A stretch of DNA of 64,000 bases from Stenopsyche tienmushanensis (lineage: Eukaryota > Arthropoda > Insecta > Trichoptera > Stenopsychidae): positions 1 through 64,000 of the forward strand of contig WACJ01000323.1 in the NCBI GenBank assembly GCA_008973525.1, read 5' to 3'. The notes beneath the pieces were generated by a model, which was not told the origin of the DNA, made no database searches, and was given only the letters and a program-made list of their open reading frames with translations. Shown here one piece after another: positions 26,101-41,100 of this stretch. Position numbers and translations under genes: made by a program. Each line of letters begins with the position of its first letter. Position 1 is the first letter of the stretch.

Positions 26101-29100
26101 ACGTATCAAGTGCTAGTATTATCACTTATTCATAGATCCATAGAATTCCAATTTAAATACTCTTTAAAAAATTATGCTTCTTGGTAAACCATTTATTATG
26201 ATAATCTAATCCATCGTAGATATTCCAGTTTATTATATAATTCATTTTAAGCTCAAAAAATGCACATTGATCATAACCAAATTTTATAAAGGGGATGATT
26301 CCAAATCAGATTTGATAATATTCTCTGGAAGACATTTGGAAATTTGATGACAGTGTCTAAAGATGACGTGTTCATGGACCAACTAATTATTAGTCACACA
26401 CGTTTACTTCGTTTTAGCTAAATTTATTCAACGAATATTGTAGTCCGTTTTATAGCCTTTAACTAAGATATTAATAACAACTAAATTCATATTACAATTG
26501 GCGTTAACCTCAAGATTTCATCCAGAAATGGATTAAGATCATCAACATTAAATGGCTCTCAGAAATAGATAAACATGTAATTATAATCGAGGCATTGTGA
26601 GTCGAGAATATTCAAGAATTAGCTGTGAAATAGAAGTAAATTCGATGGAAATGACATCTGAGATGAGGTAAAATTTAGAAGACAATACGCATCAAAATGA
26701 TGAAATGGTTAAAAAATTACTATAAAAACTTTAGACAGATTTAGATCCCCATAACAAAATTTATATAGATCTCTCGCCCAAAAGCAAAAAGAATGAAAAT
26801 TGTACCTATTTCTCGCCTGAAACTAAATCCAGTTTTCTGTGTTTTGCATAACATGATATTTTAAGGAACAAAACAACTTTATTATAATGGGTATAATTTG
26901 AGTCTATGTCTAATAAGATCAATAAGATGAGGTGGGATTAAAGACATCTTTCGTTTTGCTTTTTCATTTGGTTCAATTCAATTCATTTGATCTTTTATAT
27001 TGTAATAAAATAAGCACATTTGAGGCAGCTATTTAATAAGGTTTAATTTTTAATTTTTAAGTTTTTTAAACCAAGTCTTTAAGTCTTTTGAAATGTTATT
27101 CCTAATCGTTACCAAACGTTAATAAACTATATAATTGAGAATATAACCCAGAATCTAATATTGGAAGTCCCATTGTATTATTCGATATCGCCAAATTGGG
27201 ATATATAACAGGGGTATCAAATTCAAAGGTTAACATGGGCCAAAATTTAAAAAAAAATTAAGCTTAAGTGGGCCGCAAAAAAAGTAAATATTTGTTAAAA
27301 TCAGGCATGCCGATTTCAATGAATTTCGCCTTCAAATTTGAATCTCATTGAATTTAAATCGCCTCCATTTGCATGTGATTAGTTTCCGGTTCTATATTTG
27401 TTGAAAAAATCGAAGAAAACAAAGAAAATTTGTCTTGCAAACAATCAAAATTTGCAAATCATGTTTCAAATTCAGTTTTAAGTTTGAATTTTTAATCAAC
27501 TAAATCAAATAATTAATGTACATGTGAATGCCTTAACGTGTGTAGCACAAGTTCGTAAATATCTGATATATTCAGTGCAGTGTTAAATTTAAATCGAACA
27601 AGTGTTTTGTTGTATCAATCATGAACGATAAATCTTGCAACCATATTTGATCAGAAATTAAGCTTGTGTCTTGATTTTTAGCCATTAAAAGCTGACTGAT
27701 AGTAGAATTGCTTAAGAATCCTAGAACAGGATAATCAAAGCACTTCAGTATAGAATATTCGCATTCAAATTCACTCAAAAAGGCGGAGAATTGAGGCGAG
27801 TGGCGAGAAAGAAGGATATTTATATTTATGTACTTGGAGCCAATCAAATAGACTTTGATATGTTTTTCAAAGGATTTATACAGGATATCATGTTTTTCTT
27901 CATTTTCCATAAAGACATTTTAATCCTTTTGCTTCATAAAATAATTTATGATATATTTTACGCTGACCTGCATTTTTACCTGTTTTTTAAGAAATCCTTT
28001 TGGCATCATATGTTTGGAAAAACCTATGTTGTTTTTTACCTGTGCTGCAAAAAATGTTTTCGAATCATATATTTGTAAAAACCAGTTTAGTATAATACAT
28101 ACGATAGTTTTAGAGTAGATGAACCGGGAACGAAAACGGTAGAATATTCGAATTTTGACAAGGCTACATTAAAATCCCTAATCAAATCAGATTCATGACA
28201 AACAATCAAGAAGTTTTCGCAAATACTGGGATTTCCATGAACCACTGCTCAAGCACATTTAAAGCTTATCGACAAAATGAATAGGATGGGTGTTATTGGG
28301 TAGGATGGGTACCGCACGCCTTGACCAGACGTATACATCTGGCATTGTATGCATTTTTTTAAATTTGGATTGGAATGCCATAAAAGCCAGTTAATAATCC
28401 GCAAATGCCAATATTGATTCGAGAAATTTAAATCGGGCAATAGAATAGGCTTAAGGGATGAATCGAGGACAGGATGACCTTCGAATTTTGCACTAAATTT
28501 TGCGCAATGACTAAGATCCTCATGAATCATTATGCAAACACATTTAAAACTCATCGACAAAACGAATAGGATGGGTGTTATTAGGTAGGACGGGTACCGC
28601 ACGCCTTGACTTATAAAATTTATAAGCCGTTATAAAATTTAGGTATAATTAACTGGAATCGCTATCGTCTGATAAGCTATTAAGTTCTGTCAACAACGAT
28701 AAGATGGCTTTCGTTCGTGTTGTCCTGAGAGCAGGCGTTTGTTTTGATAATTTAAATAGTCGCATCATTGTTATCGTTGACCAATTTTGTTATCTCCTTT
28801 TGACTGTTCTGGAGTGGCGTCATTAGCTGAGTATCAACACTCTTTTGCAAAAACTACTCATTCAGAAATAAAATGGCAGTCTTGCACGGTAACTCTGTCT
28901 TTTTATTTTTGCAACACATTAAAAAATCGCTGAACAACAGAAAGAAGATACCATGCAAGTTGAATACCATGCAAACTTTCAAATACTTTCGGGTCCCCTA
29001 ATATATTCATCCGGCCAAACTAAGAATATTTATTGCTCTTACGTGACAAACTGTGAATTCGAATTTTCGCATAAGCAAAGATCAGCGATCGATGGCTATT

Positions 29101-32100
29101 TTGGGATATTCTGAGAACAGGTGTGATGTGAAAATAATCACGACCCTATTTACATTTTTTGCGGCTTCGACCCGTGGTTGTTTGACCGGTTAAATGCATT
29201 ATGATCATTATGAAATTGTTCTACGCTCATTATAATCGGTAATGGACACTCCGCCATGCGAAAATCGGGTTTCTTTGCGCACGTCGACGCTGAAAAGGCG
29301 GTCTTCAGACATAATGCCGTGACACGTGGCCGTCAACGTAATATATCATGTGATTCACGCGAATATCCGACGTTACGCCAAATTCGAAATTAAATAATAG
29401 ATTCGGCATTTGACCCCGAATATAGCGGCTCATAAAATATCTCGCGGTTCGAGGTAAGTTTATTACATAGCGCTTATTGGTAAATTACTAGTGTCGGTAT
29501 GAGAGTTTGTTAAATAAACACAGGCGTACTTAACAATCCATTTCGACGGATAATCAGGGTCGATTTATTGCAATCATAATACGACTGCGTAATAATTCTA
29601 CAAATTAATTTGAATCGTGATTTTTAGCACGTTTACGAGGTATTACCCGTTTTCTTAATACGCAATGAAATAATTATTTCAAACGAGCGAAGAAGAATAT
29701 TAAGTTGGTATCACGCGAGATGTGCACAAAGCGCGTGAGCTGTTATGGCCATATCTGTCATTTGCGCCATTACCAATAGAAGAATAAAAGCATTTAATAT
29801 TCATCAACAGAATAAACAATCGATACGGCTATCTTTGCTCCATTTTAATGATTGCAAACAATTTAACAAAATAAATCAGGCTTTCATTTATGATGAAATA
29901 TTTTTTATTAAAAGAGACATAAAAACAACATTTAAATACAGAAACAAAATTTAATCATAAAATTAATGACAATTTTATATTAAAATATTAAAGCAATGTG
30001 CAAAAATATTTTTCATTGAGCATTAACAAAACTAACATACGCTCGCACAATCTAAATAGAATATTTAATTAATAAATGCACATTTTTTTAAAAAACTGCA
30101 TTGATGTCTTATGATTCGTTATGAAATAATTAAACGTTTTTATTATATACATACATCAAAATAAAAATCTGAAGGTGAATCCCCTTTAGAAATTATTCAG
30201 ATATGATAAGTTGATTAACAATCCGATTCATTAGAATCCGATTATCACGACATGATGACATTACATATTATATAACTGCATTGATTTATTTCACGGCTAT
30301 AAGAATATTAATTAAGATAATTTATACATAAGCATCAATATAAATGCTCCATTTAAACGGATTTTGCTTCCTTGTCCATTACAATTACACCGGGATTGTT
30401 ATTATAAAAAATAATTAATTCATTGAATTTTATTAACATCGACGACAAAATTTTGCGAAGGTTTGCATTCGCTGTTATGGCCAAAACTGTCATTCGTGTT
30501 TGTTCCCAGTTTGACAATTAATAAACAATGGCGATTCTTTTTAAAAGCATGCCTTATTATTGCCTCAATCAAAACGCAATTTTCTGTGATATCCATGTCT
30601 TTTTTATATTGCTTAAATGTATCTTCATAAGGTGTCACATTCATTACTGGAAATATATGATTTTTGATAGGGTTTCATAGGAATTTAATATGGTTATTCC
30701 CTGCATCTTCCACATGTAAAGATAAAATATTTCGTTTAAATATTATTTTTTCTAGATTTATAAAATCATTGTAAGCTTGGATCGAGATTATCAATTTAAA
30801 TTTGAATTCGAACCTTTATAACAATGATTGAACTAATTCAATATACCAAAACATGATCCTAAAATATATATACATATAAATAATTTAACAGTATTATTAA
30901 TAATAAAATAAGCCATAAAAATATATCTTAACATATTGACTGCGGAAAGCTTTTAATCTGAATACCACTATTTTATAAAATGGAGCACATTTTCAATATA
31001 CATTCATGTTTTCGGATGAATTATATTTTATGCAATAGAAATCATTCTATGAGTGTATAAATTTGATTTGCTTCATGATTTAATATAAATCATCAACTAC
31101 AAAATATTTCAGGAGTGTTGTCCTGGAAACAACCCTCGATCCTATCCCAAATAAACATTTGTGCTCCATAAATTATGAAGCAGAAGAGTACTATAAATGA
31201 TGCAGATTGTTAAAATGCTTAACAAAAAAAGCTCTAGTGACGGTTATAATCTTCAATTTCAAGTCACATTTCAATTCTATAAATAAGAATTCGTATGATT
31301 CGTTGAAGTAATCAATAAAAATGAGTAATCAGTAAAAAATATTTTAAGCATTGAAAAACATTAAACAATTTATGGCGGCGGAATAATTGTAAAATCTATA
31401 AAAAAAAAAAACATTTAAAAGCGTTGGTTGTATTGAAAATAATGGCATTTTATGTAAATGCAGAAATATTACGTATTTACATGATTTTGCATTGCAAAAA
31501 ATAATAATATATTCCTTCCTTAGCTTAAAAATAATCAATATTAATTCAAGTAATCACGTTACATCATTTAATTCTCTAATGTCACTGATGGCTTTCATAG
31601 TTTTAAATTGTTTCCATCAAACTTGCATGAAATACTATGTTTAAGTTCTGATGATCCGCATCTGATAGCAGACGCACGTCAAGTTATCCCGCAGTTAATG
31701 TGTTATGATGCCCCCACTAAAAATCAAGGCTGTATATTATGTACTCAAATATTGGACTACCAACTCCTTCACTTTCCGTATTTTTTTCCCAATCTCTTCC
31801 TATATATTCCATCGCCAAATAAATGTTCCTGTATTCGTTCGATTCAATGTAGTAATATTGTAAAATTTCCCATTATTTCAACTTTACTACAATTCGACTC
31901 AGTGTAGTAAATACACCATAGTAAAAGAAAAGTTAAACCAGAAGAACTACCGATTAAAGGCAATCCATAAAATACGTTTCGGAGTCTGAAAAACCATTTA
32001 ACAACCCCCAAAAAATATAAATGTATCCCGAGGATGGATGAATGGAGCCTCCAAACTAACAACCATCAATCATTAAAGAGAGTAAGACGACAATGTTATT

Positions 32101-35100
32101 CATGGACAATGCTTATTATAAAAGAAAGAATAAAATGCTCTAAATTATGCTAGAAAATAAGTTTTGAATACAAATAAAAGAATTCAAAAAATGATCACCC
32201 AGTGTTGAACCGAAAACTGGAAAAACCGTTTATTTACCCGGAACGAAAACCACAACAGAATATATATATAAATATTTGGAACCGATGTTGATTAATTGAT
32301 TTAAGTTTTATTGATTTTATCACATTAACCAATATAATCGATTCGTTTGATAAATATTTGCTCGCTAAAAATAATAAATATGCCATCATATGACGCACAT
32401 GCATCGTTATTTGAACAGAGCTTTCTAATGGGCGATTTGATTGAAAACAATCGTCAAACTATCGACACGCCATGATGACACAGAAGCGATTTGAAGTTAA
32501 TCCACTTCCACATGGAGGCGGGTGCGAAGCTGTGAACGAAGAATGCAATGCGTGATCGATGCAATGAAATCGCAGTGCACCAGTCGTCGAAGAAAAACAA
32601 GGTGCATTTAAGTTAAAATGTGAAAATGTCCGCTTGTTACGTTTCACCATCGGCGGTATTCGAACCTGCAACCTTGAGCTACTTGCTAAGCATCCTCTGG
32701 TCGAGCAACGCAGTAACTTTGCACACACTCGACCAAACCGATGACCGCACCTCGTTGGCAAATACCCATTCTGCGAGTTGTCCATACCTTGCCTGTCTTC
32801 ATTTCCACTTGCTGCGATGATATGATGATGACCATATCGACGGGGTGGATTTGGATTCGACTAGCAAGCCAATCTGGATCAGATCATTGCTCAACCACCC
32901 GAGACCATTGTGTAAATCAATACAAAGCAAACATACTGTGGCAATCTTCAACTTGATATTTAAGCTCATTTTTATCATTCATTGTTTGAGTATGTCTATT
33001 AGTGTAAACTTACATTGAAATAAGTGCTGGTTTAACGGTTTTAATCATAGACTAAATCCATATTGTGGAAATATTCACCCTAAAGGCCAAATTTGAGAGA
33101 TCATCTCAATCTATATTTTTAAAAAACCCTTACAGTTGTTTCGAGTTGAGTGATATGAGGCACGTTCAAAAAGTAAGTGTACTAGATTTTTATATATTTT
33201 TTAGAATTAGTGTTTTTTTTTTCAAAAAACAGGATATTTTTGATACAATTGTTGACTATTTTTCATATAATTGCCATCCTGTCCAGTGTATGTGGTGAGC
33301 CGCGGCACAAGCTTCTTTATGTCCTCCTCAAAGAACTCTCCCGCCAGCTCCTTCCCGCACTTCAGGATCACTTTCTATCGTTGTATATCGTTATAATATC
33401 GTATCGTACATTGATGGTCACTCCTTTCATCCTTATTTCTCCTGAGGCAGAAATTTGACCAAAATGATGCCTTTTCGGTCCCAAAACACCCAAAGGCCAT
33501 GATTATTTTGCCCGAAATTATGCTTTTGAATTTTTTGGCAAATGAGGATTTGGTATGGTGATTATCTTTTTGGCTCAGACGTATAATGAGCCATTCACGT
33601 TTCATCTCCAGTCATAATAAAGCTCAGAAAGTCCTCACCTTCCAATTCAAGTCGCTTCGAGTCAAGCACGTGGCTCGCATTTGGCGGGATTTCTTACGGA
33701 CATTTTTCACGTAACTGAACACTACAATGTGAATTTACGTATTACCGTATTCCTACGATGCTCGCTCTATCAGGAGATCTCCTTCTATCACTCAGTATTG
33801 CTAACCCTCAAAAAACAAAAAAATTACAGCCCGTTATGGCCCACAGTACAATTACTTTCTGAACATGCTTCGTATAAATAACTATTCAAATTTACATCCC
33901 TATCAACTTTGTAATTAGGAACAGACAATGAAAACTTATTTGGGATTGCTAGACAATCGATAATGCCTTTTAATGGTTTTGAGATAAAGGTTATATCAGC
34001 TACGTTGCGTCAAAAATACAAGGCAAGAATGTGGAACCTACGACATATAGATACATAGTTATCATCTATTGAGTTACATTTAAATGAAAGATATCGCAAA
34101 AAACGTTTTTGAATCGCTTTCATTCAATCCCTATAGATTACTGATTAAGTACTGAGGATTTCTTACATAAGCACAATATAAAATTTTGATGGTTTTAATT
34201 GATCGAAATTCATTGGAACATCTGATAATAAAGCCCAATGATCTAAATGCCTTAGCAACGATTTGATCAATGTACTTATCAAAGAGCATTTTACTGTCAT
34301 GGATAACACCCAAATCCTTAAAAGAGTCTACTCTTGGGACAGTCTGATCATTGAGAAAATATACCGAACTTAGAAAGTTTTTTTTTTACGAGAAAAGGTA
34401 ATCAGAGCGCATTTTGATACATTAAGATCGATCTTATTTATTCGGCAGTTTGTCTAAATCATCTTGGAAAGTTGAGATATCAGAGATAGATTCGACGGTT
34501 TTAAGAATTTTCATATCGTCAGTAAACAAGAGATACTTTGAGTTCATGAAGCAATCTCCAATGTCATTGATGAAAAATATAAAGAGTATTGGTCCAAGAT
34601 GCGAGCCCTACGGTACACCACCAGTTAGATTTTGAAATTGAATCCATTGGTTATAACAGCCTGCCATCTTCGATCAATGTAAGAGGCTAATCATCTCAGC
34701 ATGTTGCCATGAATACCTGCTTTGAAAAGTTTCTGAAGCAGGATAATATGATCCAATCTATCGAAAGCCTTGCTGAAATCCATGAACACTATATCAACAA
34801 TACCTCCATTATTCATGGTCTCAGTTATGAATTCATTGGAAGTTCATTCAGATTGGTGACTGTTGACTTACACTTGAGAAAACCATGTTGGAATGGATTA
34901 AAATGATGCTTATAATCAGCATAACATCATCATAGTGCAGCCATAAACAGTCCACTGCAGAACTATGTATACGTTTTCAATATCCGTTTACAGGAAGGGG
35001 TTACATCCATCTCGTCTGTATCATACATTCACCTCTTCAAGACCTCTAAGTGGCATATTTTGTTACTTAAGCAAAGATAAGATGAGTTTGAAAGTTATAA

Positions 35101-38100
35101 ATTTGTAAACATTTTTTTGACACATCTAAAACCCTATTAAAACCTCCCAAACTGAATGCATTTTAGCAGAAATCCACTCATATGTAGTGCAACTTTATAA
35201 AAATGGAAGCGTCTGTATTTGTGCAAAATTTGTTTTATATAATAAAAATTGATTTCCAAGGAATTCTCAAGTAAAAATCTCGAGAAGAAACACTATTTGT
35301 AATTTAGAAGCTATGTATGATGTATACGCCGTATAATTTGAAGCCTAGACGAAGATTTCTTAAATAGAAGAGATTGATAAATCTTCATGAAGGTAAATTT
35401 TTGAATATGTGTCAGAAAATGATTTTGCATTTTTGCCCAATAAATGTACTTCATCTTTTTTTTTCAAATGCAATGTCAAGGAGATAAATTTGTGAAAATT
35501 CTTAAATGATCTTCATACAAAAACCCCCACATTCAATTTATTATACCTCAACATATTTCGTTTATTTATTGAATTTCGGATAGCTTAAGCCTGGCTTTCA
35601 AAAACCATGGCTTATAGCTGAAAAAATTATTTGATACATTTGAGATTTCTTTTAAACTCTCAGATAAAAGTATTTAAAACTGTTGCTCTTAATCGTTTAT
35701 AGCGATGTTTTAAATTACGGTATAAATTTTAGATCTTGTACGAAAATTTACATTATACTTTGCCCCCGATGGAGAATTTAACGAACGAGTTGTGCAATAT
35801 AATCAAGCAAAAATTTCATACAAATTCATATTTCAACAGAAAAATTTAATACGTCAATTAAATTATTAACACATCAATATGCTTAGTTTTTCCCATCGCA
35901 AAAAAACTGTCTTTGACGCATATTCGTAATCAAATAATGCTAAAAAATGAACATAAAAAGAATAAAGCATTCATCGGAATTAAAAATATTTAGTAGACAA
36001 CAATAGCAACTGTTGATGTTATTGCCGTTATATTAGCATATACAAGTGATAAAAATTTTCGCATTGTATTATATGATTTCAATGCTAGCAAAAGCGATCT
36101 GTCTTTCATTTGCGAACAAAGTCTAACGCTTTAAAGAAAATATTTAAGTATTTTATGTCATATTATTCTTTGATGCATATTGTATTGTTGCTTATAAATT
36201 CAGAATGGATTTATATAAGAGCAATACAAGCGTGCATAATGATGTTTGATGATATAACAGCATGAAGATTAAATTCAATGCAAGGATCATGTGGAAATTC
36301 ATCTTTAATAAACGCCGATTCTATGGATTGTCAGGAAGAGGAATGGTTTGAATAACATTGTTTTAAATTTTCCAACTGAGAATTTGTTCAGTTGTCCTAA
36401 TTCACATCATAATTTTACCATAGCAAATATATTTTGTATAGAAAAAATAGTAAGAAATCGATGCTAATACGATCGATCAATTGCTCCTTGACGCGGTTGG
36501 CAATCACATAACATTACAAAAAAATATACATGTGGCAATATGTAATACATTTACGAGTATGGAAGGTCGAATAGTGTGTATCATCGCCATAATTTAAGAT
36601 TCGTTTGAGATGATTTTGATTTAAATGCATTCGAAATGATAAACTGTTATAATGTAGGAGGAAATGTCATCATTCTTATGAAAATATTCCAAATTTTCAT
36701 CGATCTTGTATCTGTATTGATACAAATTATCGTATTTTACTTATTTCACCTTTACGTCCATCTTCTACCATAAGAATAGAGATGTTGTATTCTTAGGATA
36801 TATTTTATATCGTCGTACAAATACTCTTATGGCAGTATTAGGAATTATTTTGGGTTGTATTTATAATCATGCAAAATTTTGATACAAGCATAATTCTTAA
36901 TTTTAGTACACAAGTAGAATTATCTGACGTTATTAATGAAGGGATCAATTTTATAATTTCATATCGAAAGCTCAATCATCAATTTTATATCGAAAATCCA
37001 TCATTGATGTGTTATTTTTCTTTCCTTCGTGCAAATTTGTCTTTATTTGGTTTGCATTTTACACGCTAAATATTTTCTATTTAAAGATTGATGAAATTTA
37101 TTCTCAAAATCGAAAAAAACTGATCAAATTGAATTATTTTTATAAATGTGTTTTTTTAATAAAATAGTATACTTTACAAATAATAAATAATATCTAAAAA
37201 GCAAGGATCTTACAGCACAAAAAACCTTAGGTTTTTTTCCTTTAAATGAATGCCATTTTATTATTTTTAAAATAATTTTTGCTTCATAGAATGCATTTTA
37301 AATAAGGAAGTTTCCCTGCCGCATCCTGTATTTGAATAAAGTCAATATTTAGTACAAAATAATATTATAAATGGCTTAAAAATAATATTTATGAACAAAA
37401 ATTTAACATCTCTAGCTCTATGTTATTTTTAGATCAAATGTTTAGATAAACATATTTTATAATTTAAACCAAGCTTATTAAATAAGAAAGCTTTTCGCCT
37501 ATCACGTTTTATTCAAAGAATAACGCATTTTTTATATTCGATAAGCAATTCATACAAAAATATTGTTTCATAGATAATAGATTAATACGTGATTGAGTTT
37601 TGTATGGAAAAAAATATTGATGAGTGGACAACGCTATAATAATTGAAGATTGTATTCAAAAACATATTTTTTGCAATACTTTTTTGATAAAACAAAGTAA
37701 ATGACGCAAAAACTTTTTATTATTAATGTATTAATATAGACAGACATTGTTAATAAAAAATAACCAAAAACACAATCAGGCAAACAATCAATGGGGATTC
37801 AAATATAAAATAATATGTGCAAAATATTGCTGGAGTAATGTATGAATTTAATGTTGCAATTATGCGAATATAATGCCATTTGGACGCTTTGATTACTCGA
37901 ATGAAGCATTGATTGCTTTGCTAATTCATTTCATTGTTGTGTCAAAGAATACAGTTCAAAGTTTATTCTTCGAGCTCAATCGGAAATAAGTTGATATCTT
38001 CGCATAAGAACACTTGTAAAACATCAGACAAAAAAATATTTAATTATTCTGCGTCATTTTGGCAATCGTCACTGTGCACAGAACGAGCTGCGGCTTTTAA

Positions 38101-41100
38101 TGTCCACTGTCTAATTCCATATGCAAACACCGATGCTAAAATTTATCATTTCGTCAAGGATCAAAAACGCACAAAATGGTCGCCGAATTTTCCGAAGAGA
38201 TCTCGCGCTTCGGGCTAAATATTTTTCGCCGCGCTCATTTTCCAAATTGGATGCTAATTTCTGTGTATATACATGAGGTCGGTGATGATATTTGTTTGAG
38301 TCGTAGGTCGTTCGTTACACTTGAAATTGTGAAATTTGACCGTCAAAGGCGATGAGAGATAATATTTGCGCCGAGAGCAAATTGGCCCTTGAGCCAAAAA
38401 ATCACATCTCTAAATTATTTGCTTAAAGTCATGCAACGATTTGAATAAATCATTACAAACAAAATTGACCGGTTGATAGCCAAACATGTCGATTTGCCAG
38501 ATCAAATGTTACCCCAATGAAATACGTCCTGGCTTTGTTAATTATTAGATCAAACATTCATTTTAATTGAAGGGTCATCTTCAAAATATTAAACTGCCCT
38601 TCAAAGCAACAATGGGCAAATATTTATTTTACGGGCTTTGGGCTAAGGTTAACTTTTTTATTGGAATATCCGAGGTCTGCAAATAAATTCTTTGTGTGAT
38701 TATGTTAAAAGTGGATATTTTAGCACTTGACGATATATATATATATATACATATGCTTTTATTTTCACACCCTGGATGAAAACAAAGAAGTGCTAATCAT
38801 GACCTGGGCGAGTCATTGCATTCTTCTAACCACTCGCTGCTCCAAAATATAAATGTATCTTTAAAGCATGAATTGTAATATAAGTAGAGCCCAAAATGGT
38901 TTTCATTTTATTGCTTGACCATTTTTGGGTATTAATTGCACTTAGGCTGCAGCACTTTCAAGTCGTGTTTTATACTCTTTTGGTGACTATATTCATCAAG
39001 AACAAATTGTGATTTTTTAAATTCAAATTTAAGTATTCGCAAATGTCAAAATTGGTTCCAGAAATTTTGATCTGGAAATTTCGACTTAAAAAATTGCCCT
39101 GGAAGCGGAAGACTGCCTAAGGTGGATGCCGCCACACTGACTGCTGAAATAAAAAAGTAATCCAACAGCAACTATCGGCCAATCTGGAATACTCATGGTC
39201 GAGTATTTAAAGATGTCTTAAAAAAATCGGGAAGATATGGAGACAAGGAAGATGAGTGCCGCACGAATTATGGCATGATGCTTGTCCCCATACGGCAAAA
39301 TAAAAAGTCTTGGATGACAATTCGACATCTTTCTTATTTTTCAGACATTGCTCTGTCGGATTTCCATATTTTTAGATTCATGCAATATTATTTGGATGGG
39401 AAAAATTACAAAACAAACCCTAAATCATCTCTAAAATACTACTATTACAGGAGAGATTTATATATACACTTAAACCTTTTTTTGTGCGATAGATGCGTTC
39501 CACGGAAAATCGCACGAAAAGAAATCGCACAAAAAAGATATGACTTACATAGAAAAAGTGAAGATAAGTTTCATGGATTTTAAAAACCGCATAACTTTGA
39601 AAAAACAGCTATATAAAATATATACAGAATCGCATAAAAAAAGTTAATAAAAAAAACAGGAAGACAATAAGGCAATTAAAAAATAACATTTTTGGTAACA
39701 TTTAAAGGACGTCTTGTAGCATTAGTAAAATTTAATGGATTGTTTATCTGAGATGCCAAACATCCGCTAAATCGCTCTCTTCTTCGGAAGAAATAGTATA
39801 CCCAGTGTCAATGTCATCATTGTTCTGTGTAGATTTTCTCTTTCTAATAATGTAATTTATAATTAATAAATATATCACTAAAGTCCCTAAATGAAAAAAA
39901 TAGCGAATGTTTAAAAAATTCAGCCAAGTCATTTTATGGTCTTATTTTGTCACAATTTTTATTTAAATGGTTAAAAAATACATTTTGATATAAATCTAAT
40001 AGGAAAGATTGATTATATTTTTTTCAAATTTCCATTAGTGTTGATGATTTAGTTCCCATTTCCAAAGTATCTCGATACGTACTCTTTATGAAATCAAAAA
40101 TAGCTTTAAAAAACCGCATAACTTCGAAATCGCACAAAAAAAGTCGCACAAAAAGAGGTTTGAGTGTATACATTTTTTTTTGGGAAATCATCAAGTAAAA
40201 TCAAGCAAATTGTCTACGAATTAATTAAGTATGGCGATATAAAATTGGCATTGAAATGAACATTAGCAAAACTGATCATTATCATACATTATTCTTTCAA
40301 TCTTACAATTCCGCACGTATCACCTCTCGATATCCTGTTTGCAAAAATTTGAATTATAAAATTGCACATTGAACCTCTATTGTATATTGAATGAATTGGA
40401 TAGATTTTCCGCCTGTTTAAATCGTTCCTAAATTATTGAAACGCCATAAATTATAAGAATTATACAACCGATCTTCCAATAGACGCTATCGATCAAAGTA
40501 TTGACTATGTGTATTTATAGCCCGGGCCATTTTTGATACCTGCTGACTAATAGTGACAAAATGATCAAATATGATTACAAATTATCGATCTCACAATAGG
40601 AATACAATGGATTCGATGAAAATTTCCTTATACGCACGTTCTAAGCACGCTTCAAAATGTTTGTCCGCAAACACATCAATTGTGTTTCTTATTTTTTTTT
40701 CGCCAAAATTTATGTGACAACTCGTTTAATAGGCATTCGTAAAATTTTAAATAAATATTTGCACACGATTTTTAAATGCGTATAAAATATATTACCGCAG
40801 TGTGTCTAATTTTGGCCGAGAATGAGCATGAAAATAAAGTGTTGTTATGTAAGTATCGAATGTTTTGGAAGAGTTTGTGCGTCGATTTGAATGATAAATT
40901 CAATAGCGATTAACACATCGCTCAATAACTTCGTAGGATGGCTAGTAAAACAACGAATGTATTAATCAACATAGTCTTCTTCAGATATGATACAATAATT
41001 CCAATGCTTTTCCGACATTTCGATGCATTTTTTGTGGAGTTTTCTTTGACCTGAAAAAATTGGAATCAAATATTTTAAATGCATGAAATTTTGACACGTA

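Noticed and set aside
31608..31907. 99-codon plus-strand open frame in intron 1
   Set aside because: No recognisable motif and composition as expected by chance in AT-rich DNA.
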